NCBI RefSeq assembly: GCF_040115645.1
Contig: NW_027096012.1
Coordinates: 434,001-498,000 of the forward strand
Origin: Euwallacea fornicatus
Taxonomy: Eukaryota > Arthropoda > Insecta > Coleoptera > Curculionidae
Direction: 5' to 3'
DNA length: 64,000 nucleotides
Part shown: in pieces, positions 41,101 to 55,885 of the stretch
Position numbering within the stretch: the first letter of the stretch is position 1
Layout of the letters: each line of letters starts with the position of its first letter
Made by a program: the position numbers and the translations under genes
Notes under the pieces: generated by a model
What the model saw: the letters and a program-made list of their open reading frames with translations, nothing else
Databases searched by the model: none
What the model was told of the DNA's origin: nothing

Positions 41101-42339
41101 TGTTGTGTCACCTGAAAGATCTCGTCGAACTGATTAATTTGATACTTTGTTTAAGACATTTGGTCATCATTTGTCGAAGTTATTGAGCTTCAAAATATGA
41201 AAAATCGCACAATTTGAGTATTTGAGCACTTAAAGTACTCTTTTTCTGGGAAATTCAACAAGATGGAATGATGATGTGTTGTGTCACCTGAAAGATCTCG
41301 TCGAGCTGATTAACTTGACACTTTGTTTAAGACATTTGGTCATCATTTGTCGAAGTTATCGAGCGTCAAAATTTGAGAAGTCTCACAATTGGAGTGTTTG
41401 AGTACTTAAAGTACTTTTTTCTTGGAAATTCAACAAGATGGAATCATAATGTGTTATGTCACCTGAAAGATCTCGTCGATCTGATTAATTTGACACTTTG
41501 TTCAAGACATTTGGTCATCATTTGTCGAAGTTATCGAGCGTAAAAATATGAAAAATCGCACAATTTCAGTGTTTGAGCACTTAAAGTACTCTTTTTCTTG
41601 GAAATTCCACAAGATGGAAACATGATGTGTTGTGTCACCTGCAAGATCTCGTCGAGCTGATTAATTTGACACTTTGTTCAAGACATTTGGTCATCATTTG
41701 TCGAAGTTATCGAGCGTCAAAATTTGAGAAGTCTCACAATTGGAGTGTTTGAGCAATTAAAGTACTCTTTTTCTTGGAAATTCAACAAGATGGAATGATG
41801 ATGTGATGTGTCACCTGAAAGATCTCGTCGAGCTGATTAATTTGACACTTTGTTCAAGACATTTGGTCATCATTTGTCGAAGTTGTCGAGCGTCAAAATT
41901 TGAGAAGTCTCACACTTTGAGTGTTTGAGCACTTAAAGTACTCTTTTTCTTGGAAATTCAACAAGATGGAATGATGATGTGATGTGTCACCTGAAAGATC
42001 TCGTCGAGCTGATTAACTTCACACTTTGTTTAAGACATTTGGTCATCATTTGTCAAAGTTATCGAGCTTCAAAATATGAAAAATCGCACAATTTCAGTGT
42101 TTGAGCACTTAAAGTACTCTTTTTCTTGGAAATTCAACAAGATGGAATGATGATGTGATGTGTCACCTGAAAGATCTCGTCGAGCTGATTAATTTGACAC
42201 TTTGTTCAAGACATTTGGTCATCATTTGTCGAAGTTATCGAGCGTCAAAATTTGAGAAGTCTCACACTTTGAGTGTTTGAGCACTTAAACTACTCTTTTT
42301 CTTGGAAATTCAACAAGGTGGAATCATGATGTGTTGTGT

Positions 42340-44442
42340 CACCTGAAAGATCTCGTCGAGCTGATTAACTTCACACTTTGTTTAAGACATTTGGTCATCA
42401 TTTGTCAAAGTTATCGAGCTTCAAAATATGAAAAATCGCACAATTTCAGTGTTTGAGCACTTAAAGTACTCTTTTTCTTGGAAATTCAACAAGATGGAAT
42501 GATGATGTGATGTGTCACCTGAAAGATCTCGTCGAGCTGATTAACTTGACACTTTGTTTAATACATTTGGTCATCATTTGTCGAAGTTATCGAGCGTCAA
42601 AATTTGAGAAGTCTCACAATTTGAGTGTTTGAGCACTTAAAGTACTCTTTTTCTTGGAAATTCAACAAGATGGAATGATGATGTGATGTGTCACCTGAAA
42701 GATCTCGTGGAGCTGATTAACTTGACACTTTGTTTAAGACATTTGGTCATCATTTGTCGAAGTTATCGAGCTTCAAAATATGAAAAATCGCACAATTTCA
42801 GTGTTTGAGCACTTAAACTACTCTTTTTCTTGGAAATTCCACAAGATGGAAACATGATGTGTTGTGTCACCTGCAAGATCTCGTCGAGCTGATTAATTTG
42901 ACACTTTGTTCAAGACATTTGGTCATCATTTGTCGAAGTTATCGAGCGTCAAAATTTGAGAAGTCTCACACTTTGAGTGTTTGAGCACTTAAACTACTCT
43001 TTTTCTTGGAAATTCAACAAGGTGGAATCATGATGTGTTGTGTCACCTGAAAGATCTCGTCGATCTGATTAATTTGACGCTTTGTTCAAGACATTTGGTC
43101 ATCATTTGTCGAAGTTATTGAGCTTCAAAATATGAAAAATCGCACAATTTGAGTATTTGAGCACTTAAAGTACTCTTTTCCTTGGAAATTCAACAAGATG
43201 CAATCATGATGTGTTGTGTCACCTGAAAGATCTCGTCGAACTGATTAATTTGATACTTTGTTTAAGACATTTGGTCATCATTTGTCGAAGTTATCGAGCG
43301 TCAAAATTTGAGAAGTCTCACAATTTGGGTGTTTGAGCACTTAAACTACTCTTTTTCTTGGAAATTCAACAAGATGGAATGATGATGTGTTGTGTCACCT
43401 GAAAGATCTCGTCGAGCTGATTAATTTGACACTTTGTTCAAGACATTTGGTCATCATTTGTCGAAGTTATCGAGCGTCAAAATTTGAGAAGTCTCACAAT
43501 TTGAGTGTTTGAGCACTTAAACTACTCTTTTTCTTGGAAATTCAACAAGATGGAATCATGATGTGTTGTGTCACCTGAAAGATCTCGTCGATCTGATTAA
43601 TTTGACGCTTTGTTCAAGACATTTGGTCATCATTTGTCGAAGTTATTGAGCTTCAAAATATGAAAAATCGCACAATTTGAGTATTTGAGCACTTAAAGTA
43701 CTCTTTTTCTTGGAAATTCAACAAGATGGAACCATCATGTGTTGTGTCACCTGAAAGATCTCGTCGAACTGATTAATTTGATACTTTGTTTAAGACATTT
43801 GGTCATCATTTGTCGAAGTTATCGAATGTCAAAATTTGAGAAGTCTCACAATTTGAGTGTTTGAGCACTTAAAGTACTCTTTTTCTTGGAAATTCAACAA
43901 GATGGAATCATGATGTGTTATGTCACCTGAAAGATCTCGTCGAGCTGATTAATTTGACACTTTGTTCAAGACATTTGGTCATCATTTGTCGAAGTTGTCG
44001 AGCGTCAAAATTTGAGAAGTCTCACAATTTGAGTGTTTGAGCACTTAAAGTACTCTTTTTCTTGGAAATTCAACAAGATGGAATCATGATGTGTTGTGTC
44101 ACCTGAAAGATCTCGTCGAGCTGATTAATTTGATACTTTGTTTAAGACATTTGGTCATCATTTGTCGAAGTTATCGAGTTTCAAATTTAGAAAAGTCTCA
44201 CAATTTGAGTGTTTGAGCACTTAAAGTACTCTTTTTCTTGGAAATTCAACAAGATGCAATCATGATGTGTTGTGTCACCTGAAAGATCTCGTCTAGCTGA
44301 TTAATTTGTCACTTTGTTTAAGACATTTGGTCATCATTTGTCGAAGTTATCGAGTTTCAAATTTAGAAAAGTCTCACAATTTGAGTGTTTGAGCACTTAA
44401 AGTACTCTTTTTCTTGGAAATTCAACAAGATGGAATCATGAT
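42340..44442 (+). repeat. Higher-order block, partial third copy (55-monomer offset)
   Basis: About 2.1 kb matches 32,665-34,767 at an offset of 9,675 bp. Markers are TTTAATACATTT (32,882/42,557), the AATTTCAG monomer (33,119/42,794) and ATGGAACCATC (34,051/43,726). The match ends at 44,443, where ATCTGG replaces ATGTGT. Confidence 0.85.
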
Positions 44443-47400
44443 CTGGTGTGTCACCTGAAAGATCTCGTCTAGCTGATTAATTTGATACTTTGTTTAAGAC
44501 ATTTGGTCATCATTTGTCGAAGTTATCGAGTTTCAAATTTAGAAAAGTCTCACAATTTGAGTGTTTGAGCACTTAAAGTACTCTTTTTCTTGGAAATTCA
44601 ACAAGATGGAATGATGATGTGTTGTGTCACCTGAAAGATCTCGTCTAGCTGATTAATTTGATACTTTGTTTAAGACATTTGGTCATCATTTGTCGAAGTT
44701 ATCGAGCTTCAAAATATGAAAAATCGCACAATTTCAGTGTTTGAGCACTTAAAGTACTCTTTTTCTTGGAAATTCAACAAGATGCAATCATGATGTGTTG
44801 TGTCACCTGAAAGATCTCGTCGAACTGATTAATTTGATACTTTGTTTAAGACATTTGGTCATCATTTGTCGAAGTTATCGAGCGTCAAAATTTGAGAAGT
44901 CTCACAATTGGAGTGTTTGAGTACTTAAAGTACTTTTTTCTTGGAAATTCAACAAGATGGAATCATAATGTGTTATGTCACCTGAAAGATATCGTCGATC
45001 TGATTAATTTGACACTTTGTTCAAGACATTTGGTCATCATTTGTCGAAGTTATCGAGCGTCAAAATTTGAGAAGTCTCACAATTTGAGTGTTTGAGCAAT
45101 TAAAGTACTCTTTTTCTTGGAAATTCAACAAGATGGAATGATGATGTGATGTGTCACCTGAAAGATCTCGTCGAGCTGATTAATTTGACACTTTGTTCAA
45201 GACATTTGGTCATCATTTGTCGAAGTTATCGAGCGTCAAAATTTGAGAAGTCTCACAATTTGAGTGTTTGAGCACTTAAAGTACTCTTTTTCTTGGAAAT
45301 TCAACAAGATGGAATCATGATGTGATGTGTCACCTGAAAGATCTCGTCGATCTGATTAATTTGACGCTTTGTTCAAGACATTTGGTCATCATTTGTCGAA
45401 GTTATTGAGCTTCAAAATATGAAAAATCGCACAATTTGAGTATTTGATCACTTAAAGTACTCTTTTTCTTGGAAATTCAACAAGATGGAACCATCATGTG
45501 TTGTGTCACCTGAAAGGTCTCGTCGAGCTGATTAATTTGACACTTTGTTTAAGACATTTGGTCATCATTTGTCGAAGTTATCGAGCTTCAAAATATGAAA
45601 AATCGCACAATTTGAGTGTTTGAGCACTTAAAGTACTCTTTTTCTTGGAAATTCAACAAGATGGAATCATGATGTGTTGTGTCACCAGAAAGATCTCGTC
45701 TAGCTGATTAATTTGTCACTTTGTTTAAGACATTTGGTCATCATTTGTCGAAGTTATCGAGTTTCAAATTTAGAAAAGTCTCACAATTTGAGTGTTTGAG
45801 CACTTAAAGTACTCTTTTTCTTGGAAATTCAACAAGATGCAATCATGATGTGTTGTGTCACCTGAAAGATCTCGTCTAGCTGATTAATTTGTCACTTTGT
45901 TTAAGACATTTGGTCATCATTTGTCGAAGTTATCGAGTTTCAAATTTAGAAAAGTCTCACAATTTGAGTGTTTGAGCACTTAAAGTACTCTTTTTCTTGG
46001 AAATTCAACAAGATGCAATCATGATGTGTTGTGTCACCTGCAAGATCTCGTCGAGCTGATTAATTTGACACTTTGTTCAAGACATTTGGTCATCATTTGT
46101 CGAAGTTATTGAGCTTCAAAATATGAAAAATCGCACAATTTGAGTATTTGAGCACTTAAAGTACTCTTTTTCTTGGAAATTCAACAAGATGGAACCATCA
46201 TGTGTTGTGTCACCTGAAAGATCTCGTCGAACTGATTAATTTGATACTTTGTTTAAGACATTTGGTCATCATTTGTCGAAGTTATCGAATGTCAAAATTT
46301 GAGAAGTCTCACAATTTGAGTGTTTGAGCACTTAAAGTACTCTTTTTCTTGGAAATTCAACAAGATGGAATCATGATGTGTTATGTCACCTGAAAGATCT
46401 CGTCGAGCTGATTAATTTGACACTTTGTTCAAGACATGTGGTCATCATTTGTCGAAGTTGTCGAGTTTCAAATTTAGAAAAGTCTCACAATTTGAGTGTT
46501 TGAGCACTTAAAGTACTCTTTTTCTTGGAAATTCAACAAGATGGAATCATGATGTGTTATGTCACCTGAAAGATCTCGTCGAGCTGATTAATTTGACACT
46601 TTGTTCAAGACATGTGGTCATCATTTGTCGAAGTTGTCGAGCGTCAAAATTTGAGAAGTCTCACAATTTGAGTGTTTGAGCACTTAAAGTACTCTTTTTC
46701 TTGGAAATTCAACAAGATGGAATCATGATGTGTTGTGTCACCTGAAAGATCTCGTCTAGCTGATTAATTTGTCACTTTGTTTAAGACATTTGGTCATCAT
46801 TTGTCGAAGTTATCGAGTTTCAAATTTAGAAAAGTCTCACAATTTGAGTGTTTGAGCACTTAAAGTACTCTTTTTCTTGGAAATTCAACAAGATGCAATC
46901 ATGATGTGTTGTGTCACCTGAAAGATCTCGTCTAGCTGATTAATTTGTCACTTTGTTTAAGACATTTGGTCATCATTTGTCGAAGTTATCGAGTTTCAAA
47001 TTTAGAAAAGTCTCACAATTTGAGTGTTTGAGCACTTAAAGTACTCTTTTTCTTGGAAATTCAACAAGATGGAATCATGATCTGGTGTGTCACCTGAAAG
47101 ATCTCGTCTAGCTGATTAATTTGATACTTTGTTTAAGACATTTGGTCATCATTTGTCGAAGTTATCGAGTTTCAAATTTAGAAAAGTCTCACAATTTGAG
47201 TGTTTGAGCACTTAAAGTACTCTTTTTCTTGGAAATTCAACAAGATGGAATGATGATGTGTTGTGTCACCTGAAAGATCTCGTCTAGCTGATTAATTTGA
47301 TACTTTGTTTAAGACATTTGGTCATCATTTGTCGAAGTTATCGAGCGTCAAAATTTGAGAAGTCTCACAATTTGAGTGTTTGAGCAATTAAAGTACTCTT

Positions 47401-48839
47401 TTTCTTGGAAATTCAACAAGATGGAATGATGATGTGATGTGTCACCTGAAAGATCTCGTCGAGCTGATTAATTTGACACTTTGTTCAAGACATTTGGTCA
47501 TCATTTGTCGAAGTTATCGAGCGTCAAAATTTGAGAAGTCTCACAATTTGAGTGTTTGAGCACTTAAACTACTCTTTTTCTTGGAAATTCAACAAGATGG
47601 AATCATGATGTGATGTGTCACCTGAAAGATCTCGTCGATCTGATTAATTTGACGCTTTGTTCAAGACATTTGGTCATCATTTGTCGAAGTTATTGAGCTT
47701 CAAAATATGAAAAATCGCACAATTTGAGTATTTGAGCACTTAAAGTACTCTTTTTCTTGGAAATTCAACAAGATGGAACCATCATGTGTTGTGTCACCTG
47801 AAAGATCTCGTCGAACTGATTAATTTGATACTTTGTTTAAGACATTTGGTCATCATTTGTCGAAGTTATCGAGCGTCAAAATTTGAGAAGTCTCACAATT
47901 GGAGTGTTTGAGTACTTAAAGTACTTTTTTCTTGGAAATTCAACAAGATGGAATCATAATGTGTTATGTCACCTGAAAGATCTCGTCGATCTGATTAATT
48001 TGACACTTTGTTCAAGACATTTGGTCATCATTTGTCGAAGTTATCGAGCGTCAAAATTTGAGAAGTCTCACAATTTGAGTGTTTGAGCACTTAAAGTACT
48101 CTTTTTCTCGGAAATTCAACAAGATGGAATCATGATGTGTTATGTCACCTGAAAGATCTCGTCGAGCTGATAAATTTGACACTTTGTTCAAGACATTTGG
48201 TCATCATTTGTCGAAGTTATTGAGCTTCAAAATATGAAAAATCGCACAATTTGAGTATTTGATCACTTAAAGTACTCTTTTTCTTGGAAATTCAACAAGA
48301 TGGAACCATCATGTGTTGTGTCACCTGAAAGATCTCGTCTAGCTGATTAATTTGTCACTTTGTTTAAGACATTTGGTCATCATTTGTCGAAGTTATCGAG
48401 TTTCAAATTTAGAAAAGTCTCACAATTTGAGTGTTTGAGCACTTAAAGTACTCTTTTTCTTGGAAATTCAACAAGATGCAATCATGATGTGTTATGTCAC
48501 CTGAAAGATCTCGTCGAGCTGATTAATTTGACACTTTGTTTAAGACATTTGGTCATCATTTGTCGAAGTTATCGAGCTTCAAAATATGAAAAATCGCACA
48601 ATTTGAGTGTTTGAGCACTTAAAGTACTCTTTTTCTTGGAAATTCAACAAGATGCAATCATGATGTGTTGTGTCACCTGAAAGATCTCGTCGAACTGATT
48701 AATTTGATACTTTGTTTAAGACATTTGGTCATCATTTGTCGAAGTTGTCGAGCGTCAAAATTTGAGAAGTCTCACAATTTGAGTGTTTGAGCACTTAAAG
48801 TACTCTTTTTCTTGGAAATTCAACAAGATGCAATCATGA

Positions 48840-51700
48840 TGTGTTGTGTCACCTGCAAGATCTCGTCGAGCTGATTAATTTGACACTTTGTTCAAGACAT
48901 TTGGTCATCATTTGTCGAAGTTATCGAGCGTCAAAATTTGAGAAATCTCACAATTTGAGTGTTTGAGTTCTTAAAGTACTCTTTTTCTTGGAAATTCAAC
49001 AAGATGGAACCATCATGTGTTGTGTCACCTGAAAGATCTCGTCGAGCTGATTAATTTGACACTTTGTTTAAGACATTTGGTCATCATTTGTCGAAGTTAT
49101 CGAGCTTCAAAATATGAAAAATCGCACAATTTGAGTGTTTGAGCACTTAAAGTACTCTTTTTCTTGGAAATTCAACAAGATGCAATCATGATGTGTTGTG
49201 TCACCTGAAAGATCTCGTCGAACTGATTAATTTGATACTTTGTTTAAGACATTTGGTCATCATTTGTCGAAGTTATCGAGCGTCAAAATTTGAGAAGTCT
49301 CACAATTGGAGTGTTTGAGTACTTAAAGTACATTTTTCTTGGAAATTCAACAAGATGGAATCATAATGTGTTATGTCACCTGAAAGATATCGTCGATCTG
49401 ATTAATTTGACACTTTGTTCAAGACATTTGGTCATCATTTGTCGAAGTTATCGAGCGTCAAAATTTGAGAAGTCTCACAATTTGAGTGTTTGAGTTCTTA
49501 AAGTACTCTTTTTCTTGGAAATTCAACAAGATGGAACCATCATGTGTTGTGTCACCTGAAAGATCTCGTCGAACTGATTAATTTGATACTTTGTTTAAGA
49601 CATTTGGTCATCATTTGTCGAAGTTGTCGAGCGTCAAAATTTGAGAAGTCTCACAATTTGAGTGTTTGAGCACTTAAAGTACTCTTTTTCTTGGAAATTC
49701 AACAAGATGCAATCATGATGTGTTGTGTCACCTGCAAGATCTCGTCGAGCTGATTAATTTGACACTTTGTTCAAGACATTTGGTCATCATTTGTCGAAGT
49801 TATCGAGCGTCAAAATTTGAGAAATCTCACAATTTGAGTGTTTGAGTTCTTAAAGTACTCTTTTTCTTGGAAATTCAACAAGATGGAACCATCATGTGTT
49901 GTGTCACCTGAAAGATCTCGTCGAGCTGATTAATTTGACACTTTGTTTAAGACATTTGGTCATCATTTGTCGAAGTTATCGAGCGTCAAAATTTGAGAAG
50001 TCTCACAATTTGAGTGTTTGAGCACTTAAAGTACTCTTTTTCTCGGAAATTCAACAAGATGGAATCATGATGTGTTATGTCACCTGAAAGATCTCGTCGA
50101 GCTGATAAATTTGACACTTTGTTCAAGACATTTGGTCATCATTTGTCGAAGTTATTGAGCTTCAAAATATGAAAAATCGCACAATTTGAGTATTTGATCA
50201 CTTAAAGTACTCTTTTTCTTGGAAATTCAACAAGATGGAACCATCATGTGTTGTGTCACCTGAAAGATCTCGTCTAGCTGATTAATTTGTCACTTTGTTT
50301 AAGACATTTGGTCATCATTTGTCGAAGTTATCGAGCGTCAAAATTTGAGAAGTCTCACAATTTGAGTGTTTGAGCAATTAAAGTACTCTTTTTCTTGGAA
50401 ATTCAACAAGATGCAATCATGATGTGTTGTGTCACCTGAAAGATCTCGTCGAACTGATTAATTTGATACTTTGTTTAAGACATTTGGTCATCATTTGTCG
50501 AAGTTATCGAGCGTCAAAATTTGAGAAGTCTCACAATTGGAGTGTTTGAGTACTTAAAGTACTTTTTTCTTGGAAATTCAACAAGATGGAATCATAATAT
50601 GTTATGTCACCTGAAAGATATCGTCGATCTGATTAATTTGACACTTTGTTCAAGACATTTGGTCATCATTTGTCGAAGTTATCGAGCGTCAAAATTTGAG
50701 AAGTCTCACAATTTGAGTGTTTGAGTTCTTAAAGTACTCTTTTTCTTGGAAATTCAACAAGATGGAACCATCATGTGTTGTGTCACCTGAAAGATCTCGT
50801 CGAACTGATTAATTTGATACTTTGTTTAAGACATTTGGTCATCATTTGTCGAAGTTGTCGAGCGTCAAAATTTGAGAAGTCTCACAATTTGAGTGTTTGA
50901 GCACTTAAAGTACTCTTTTTCTTGGAAATTCAACAAGATGCAATCATGATGTGTTGTGTCACCTGCAAGATCTCGTCGAGCTGATTAATTTGACACTTTG
51001 TTCAAGACATTTGGTCATCATTTGTCGAAGTTATCGAGCGTCAAAATTTGAGAAGTCTCACAATTTGAGTGTTTGAGTTCTTAAAGTACTCTTTTTCTTG
51101 GAAATTCAACAAGATGGAACCATCATGTGTTGTGTCACCTGAAAGATCTCGTCGAGCTGATTAATTTGACACTTTGTTTAAGACATTTGGTCATCATTTG
51201 TCGAAGTTATCGAGCTTCAAAATATGAAAAATCGCACAATTTGAGTGTTTGAGCACTTAAAGTACTCTTTTTCTTGGAAATTCAACAAGATGCAATCATG
51301 ATGTGTTGTGTCACCTGAAAGATCTCGTCGAACTGATTAATTTGATACTTTGTTTAAGACATTTGGTCATCATTTGTCGAAGTTATCGAGCGTCAAAATT
51401 TGAGAAGTCTCACAATTGGAGTGTTTGAGTACTTAAAGTACTTTTTTCTTGGAAATTCAACAAGATGGAATCATAATGTGTTATGTCACCTGAAAGATAT
51501 CGTCGATCTGATTAATTTGACACTTTGTTCAAGACATTTGGTCATCATTTGTCGAAGTTATCGAGCGTCAAAATTTGAGAAGTCTCACAATTTGAGTGTT
51601 TGAGTTCTTAAAGTACTCTTTTTCTTGGAAATTCAACAAGATGGAACCATCATGTGTTGTGTCACCTGAAAGATCTCGTCGAACTGATTAATTTGATACT
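48840..51700 (+). repeat. Short-period higher-order repeats in family B (5 and 7 monomers)
   Basis: The dyad-bearing monomer appears at 49,290, 50,521 and 51,400 (spacings 1,231 and 879 bp, that is 7 and 5 monomers), each time followed by the same neighbour monomers (GAGTTCTTAAAG, then ATGGAACCATCATG, then GTTGTCGAGCG). The pattern continues at 52,455, 53,510 and 55,092 and past the retroelement at 60,654 and 61,005. It shows repeated local re-amplification of a small set of monomers. Confidence 0.75.
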
Positions 51701-54700
51701 TTGTTTAAGACATTTGGTCATCATTTGTCGAAGTTGTCGAGCGTCAAAATTTGAGAAGTCTCACAATTTGAGTGTTTGAGCACTTAAAGTACTCTTTTTC
51801 TTGGAAATTCAACAAGATGGAATCATAATGTGTTATGTCACCTGAAAGATCTCGTCGATCTGATTAATTTGACACTTTGTTCAAGACATTTGGTCATCAT
51901 TTGTCGAAGTTATCGAGCGTCAAAATTTGAGAAGTCTCACAATTTGAGTGTTTGAGCACTTAAAGTACTCTTTTTCTTGGAAATTCAACAAGATGCAATC
52001 ATGATGTGTTGTGTCACCTGAAAGATCTCGTCTAGCTGATTAATTTGTCACTTTGTTTAAGACATTTGGTCATCATTTGTCGAAGTTATCGAGTTTCAAA
52101 TTTAGAAAAGTCTCACAATTTGAGTGTTTGAGCACTTAAAGTACTCTTTTTCTTGGAAATTCAACAAGATGGAATCATGATCTGTTGTGTCACCTGAAAG
52201 ATCTCGTCTAGCTGATTAATTTGACACTTCGTTTAAGACATTTGGTCATCATTTGTCGAAGTTATCGAGCGTCAAAATTTGAGAAGTCTCACAATTTGAG
52301 TGTTTGAGCACTTAAACTACTCTTTTTCTTGGAAATTCAACAAGATGCAATCATGATGTGTTGTGTCACCTGAAAGATCTCGTCGAACTGATTAATTTGA
52401 TACTTTGTTTAAAACATTTGGTCATCATTTGTCGAAGTTATCGAGCGTCAAAATTTGAGAAGTCTCACAATTGGAGTGTTTGAGTACTTAAAGTACTTTT
52501 TTCTTGGAAATTCAACAAGATGGATTCATAATGTGTTATGTCACCTGAAAGATCTCGTCGATCTGATTAATTTGACACTTTGTTCAAGACATTTGGTCAT
52601 CATTTGTCGAAGTTATCGAGCGTCAAAATATGAAAAATCGCACAATTTCAGTGTTTGAGCACTTAAAGTACTCTTTTTCTTGGAAATTCCACAAGATGGA
52701 ATCATGATGTGTTGTGTCACCTGCAAGATCTCGTCGAGCTGATTAATTTGACACTTTGTTCAAGACATTTGGTCATCATTTGTCGAAGTTATCGAGCGTC
52801 AAAATTTGAGAAGTCTCACAATTTGAGTGTTTGAGTTCTTAAAGTACTCTTTTTCTTGGAAATTCAACAAGATGGAACCATCATGTGTTGTGTCACCTGA
52901 AAGATCTCGTCGAGCTGATTAATTTGACACTTTGTTTAAGACATTTGGTCATCATTTGTCGAAGTTATCGAGCTTCAAAATATGAAAAATCGCACAATTT
53001 GAGTGTTTGAGCACTTAAAGTACTCTTTTTCTTGGAAATTCAACAAGATGCAATCATGATGTGTTGTGTCACCTGAAAGATCTCGTCGAACTGATTAATT
53101 TGATACTTTGTTTAAGACATTTGGTCATCATTTGTCGAAGTTATCGAGCGTCAAAATTTGAGAAGTCTCACAATTTGAGTGTTTGAGTTCTTAAAGTACT
53201 CTTTTTCTTGGAAATTCAACAAGATGGAACCATCATGTGTTGTGTCACCTGAAAGATCTCGTCGAGCTGATTAATTTGACACTTTGTTTAAGACATTTGG
53301 TCATCATTTGTCGAAGTTATCGAGCTTCAAAATATGAAAAATCGCACAATTTGAGTGTTTGAGCACTTAAAGTACTCTTTTTCTTGGAAATTCAACAAGA
53401 TGCAATCATGATGTGTTGTGTCACCTGAAAGATCTCGTCGAACTGATTAATTTGATACTTTGTTTAAGACATTTGGTCATCATTTGTCGAAGTTATCGAG
53501 CGTCAAAATTTGAGAAGTCTCACAATTGGAGTGTTTGAGTACTTAAAGTACTTTTTTCTTGGAAATTCAACAAGATGGAATCATAATATGTTATGTCACC
53601 TGAAAGATATCGTCGATCTGATTAATTTGACACTTTGTTCAAGACATTTGGTCATCATTTGTCGAAGTTATCGAGCGTCAAAATTTGAGAAGTCTCACAA
53701 TTTGAGTGTTTGAGTTCTTAAAGTACTCTTTTTCTTGGAAATTCAACAAGATGGAACCATCATGTGTTGTGTCACCTGAAAGATCTCGTCGAACTGATTA
53801 ATTTGATACTTTGTTTAAGACATTTGGTCATCATTTGTCGAAGTTGTCGAGCGTCAAAATTTGAGAAGTCTCACAATTTGAGTGTTTGAGCACTTAAAGT
53901 ACTCTTTTTCTTGGAAATTCAACAAGATGCAATCATGATGTGTTGTGTCACCTGCAAGATCTCGTCGAGCTAATTAATTTGACACTTTGTTCAAGACATT
54001 TGGTCATCATTTGTCGAAGTTATCGAGCGTCAAAATTTGAGAAGTCTCACAATTTGAGTGTTTGAGTTCTTAAAGTACTCTTTTTCTTGGAAATTCAACA
54101 AGATGGAACCATCATGTGTTGTGTCACCTGAAAGATCTCGTCGAGCTGATTAATTTGACACTTTGTTTAAGACATTTGGTCATCATTTGTCGAAGTTGTC
54201 GAGCGTCAAAATTTGAGAAGTCTCACAATTTGAGTGTTTGAGTACTTAAAGTACTTTTTTCTTGGAAATTCAACAAGATGGAACCATCATGTGTTGTGTC
54301 ACCTGAAAGATCTCGTCGAACTGATTAATTTGATACTTTGTTTAAGACATTTGGTCATCATTTGTCGAAGTTGTCGAGCGTCAAAATTTGAGAAGTCTCA
54401 CAATTTGAGTGTTTGAGCACTTAAAGTACTCTTTTTCTTGGAAATTCAACAAGATGGAATCATAATGTGTTATGTCACCTGAAAGATCTCGTCGATCTGA
54501 TTAATTTGACACTTTGTTCAAGACATTTGGTCATCATTTGTCGAAGTTATCGAGCGTCAAAATTTGAGAAGTCTCACAATTTGAGTGTTTGAGCACTTAA
54601 AGTACTCTTTTTCTTGGAAATTCAACAAGATGCAATCATGATGTGTTGTGTCACCTGAAAGATCTCGTCTAGCTGATTAATTTGTCACTTTGTTTAAGAC

Positions 54701-55718
54701 ATTTGGTCATCATTTGTCGAAGTTATCGAGTTTCAAATTTAGAAAAGTCTCACAATTTGAGTGTTTGAGCACTTAAAGTACTCTTTTTCTTGGAAATTCA
54801 ACAAGATGGAATCATGATCTGTTGTGTCACCTGAAAGATCTCGTCGAGCTGATTAATTTGACACTTTGTTTAAGACATTTGGTCATCATTTGTCGAAGTT
54901 ATCGAGCGTCAAAATTTGAGAAGTCTCACAATTTGAGTGTTTGAGCACTTAAACTACTCTTTTTCTTGGAAATTCAACAAGATGCAATCATGATGTGTTG
55001 TGTCACCTGAAAGATCTCGTCGAACTGATTAATTTGATACTTTGTTTAAAACATTTGGTCATCATTTGTCGAAGTTATCGAGCGTCAAAATTTGAGAAGT
55101 CTCACAATTGGAGTGTTTGAGTACTTAAAGTACTTTTTTCTTGGAAATTCAACAAGATGGAATCATAATGTGTTATGTCACCTGAAAGATCTCGTCGATC
55201 TGATTAATTTGACACTTTGTTCAAGACATTTGGTCATCATTTGTCGAAGTTATCGAGCGTCAAAATATGAAAAATCGCACAATTTCAGTGTTTGAGCACT
55301 TAAAGTACTCTTTTTCTTGGAAATTCCACAAGATGGAATCATGATGTGTTGTGTCACCTGCAAGATCTCGTCGAGCTGATTAATTTGACACTTTGTTCAA
55401 GACATTTGGTCATCATTTGTCGAAGTTATCGAGCGTCAAAATTTGAGAAGTCTCACAATTTGAGTGTTTGAGTTCTTAAAGTACTCTTTTTCTTGGAAAT
55501 TCAACAAGATGGAACCATCATGTGTTGTGTCACCTGAAAGATCTCGTCGAGCTGATTAATTTGACACTTTGTTTAAGACATTTGGTCATCATTTGTCGAA
55601 GTTATCGAGCTTCAAAATATGAAAAATCGCACAATTTGAGTGTTTGAGCACTTAAAGTACTCTTTTTCTTGGAAATTCAACAAGATGCAATCATGATGTG
55701 TTGTGTCACCTGAAAGAT

Positions 55719-55722
55719 CTCG
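55719..55722 (+). repeat. Target-site duplication, left copy (CTCG)
   Basis: The satellite reads GAAAGATCTCG up to the LTR and restarts after the right LTR with CTCGTCGAACTG. Removing the element and one CTCG restores an ordinary monomer, GATCTCGTCGAACTG, seen elsewhere in the array (for example near 53,087). A 4-bp duplication is usual for errantivirus-type integrases. A 5-bp reading (TCTCG) is possible if the LTR is taken to end one base earlier. Confidence 0.93.
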
Positions 55723-55885
55723 AGTTATATCACAACAATTTGCTTAATAATTAAATAATAAGAAACTGCGTAGTGTTTACTACCATCTAGAATTTGCGAT
55801 TAGAAAACGTATTACCCCTAATTGCGATTTAATATTAAGTTCATAATGTTCTGGAAGCCTTATGCATGGTCAGCATATATTTTAA

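Larger units (their letters stand above)
21571..55722 (+). repeat. Satellite array, family B (175-176 bp monomers)
   Basis: About 194 head-to-tail monomers in the same orientation and phase as family A (GTCATC at 21,635 and 21,811). B-specific words are AAGACATTTGGTCATCATTTG, GCACTTAAAGTACTC, GGAAATTCAACAAGATGG and GTGTCACCTGAAAG. Sub-types differ after TTATCGAG: B1 has CGTCAAAATTTGAGAAGTC, B2 has CTTCAAAATATGAAAAATCG, and B3 has TTTCAAATTTAGAAAAGTC. A further variant has GAGTACTTAAAGTACTTTTTTC and is 175 bp long. No gene, RNA gene or unrelated sequence is visible. B matches A2 better than A1 in the TTGGTSATCATTTGTCG part. The array continues beyond the retroelement. Confidence 0.97.

Noticed and set aside
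1..55722. tRNA, rRNA or other structured RNA genes in the array
   Set aside because: No A/B-box pairs, cloverleaf or rRNA-like segments were seen. The monomer dyads are too short to argue for an RNA gene.
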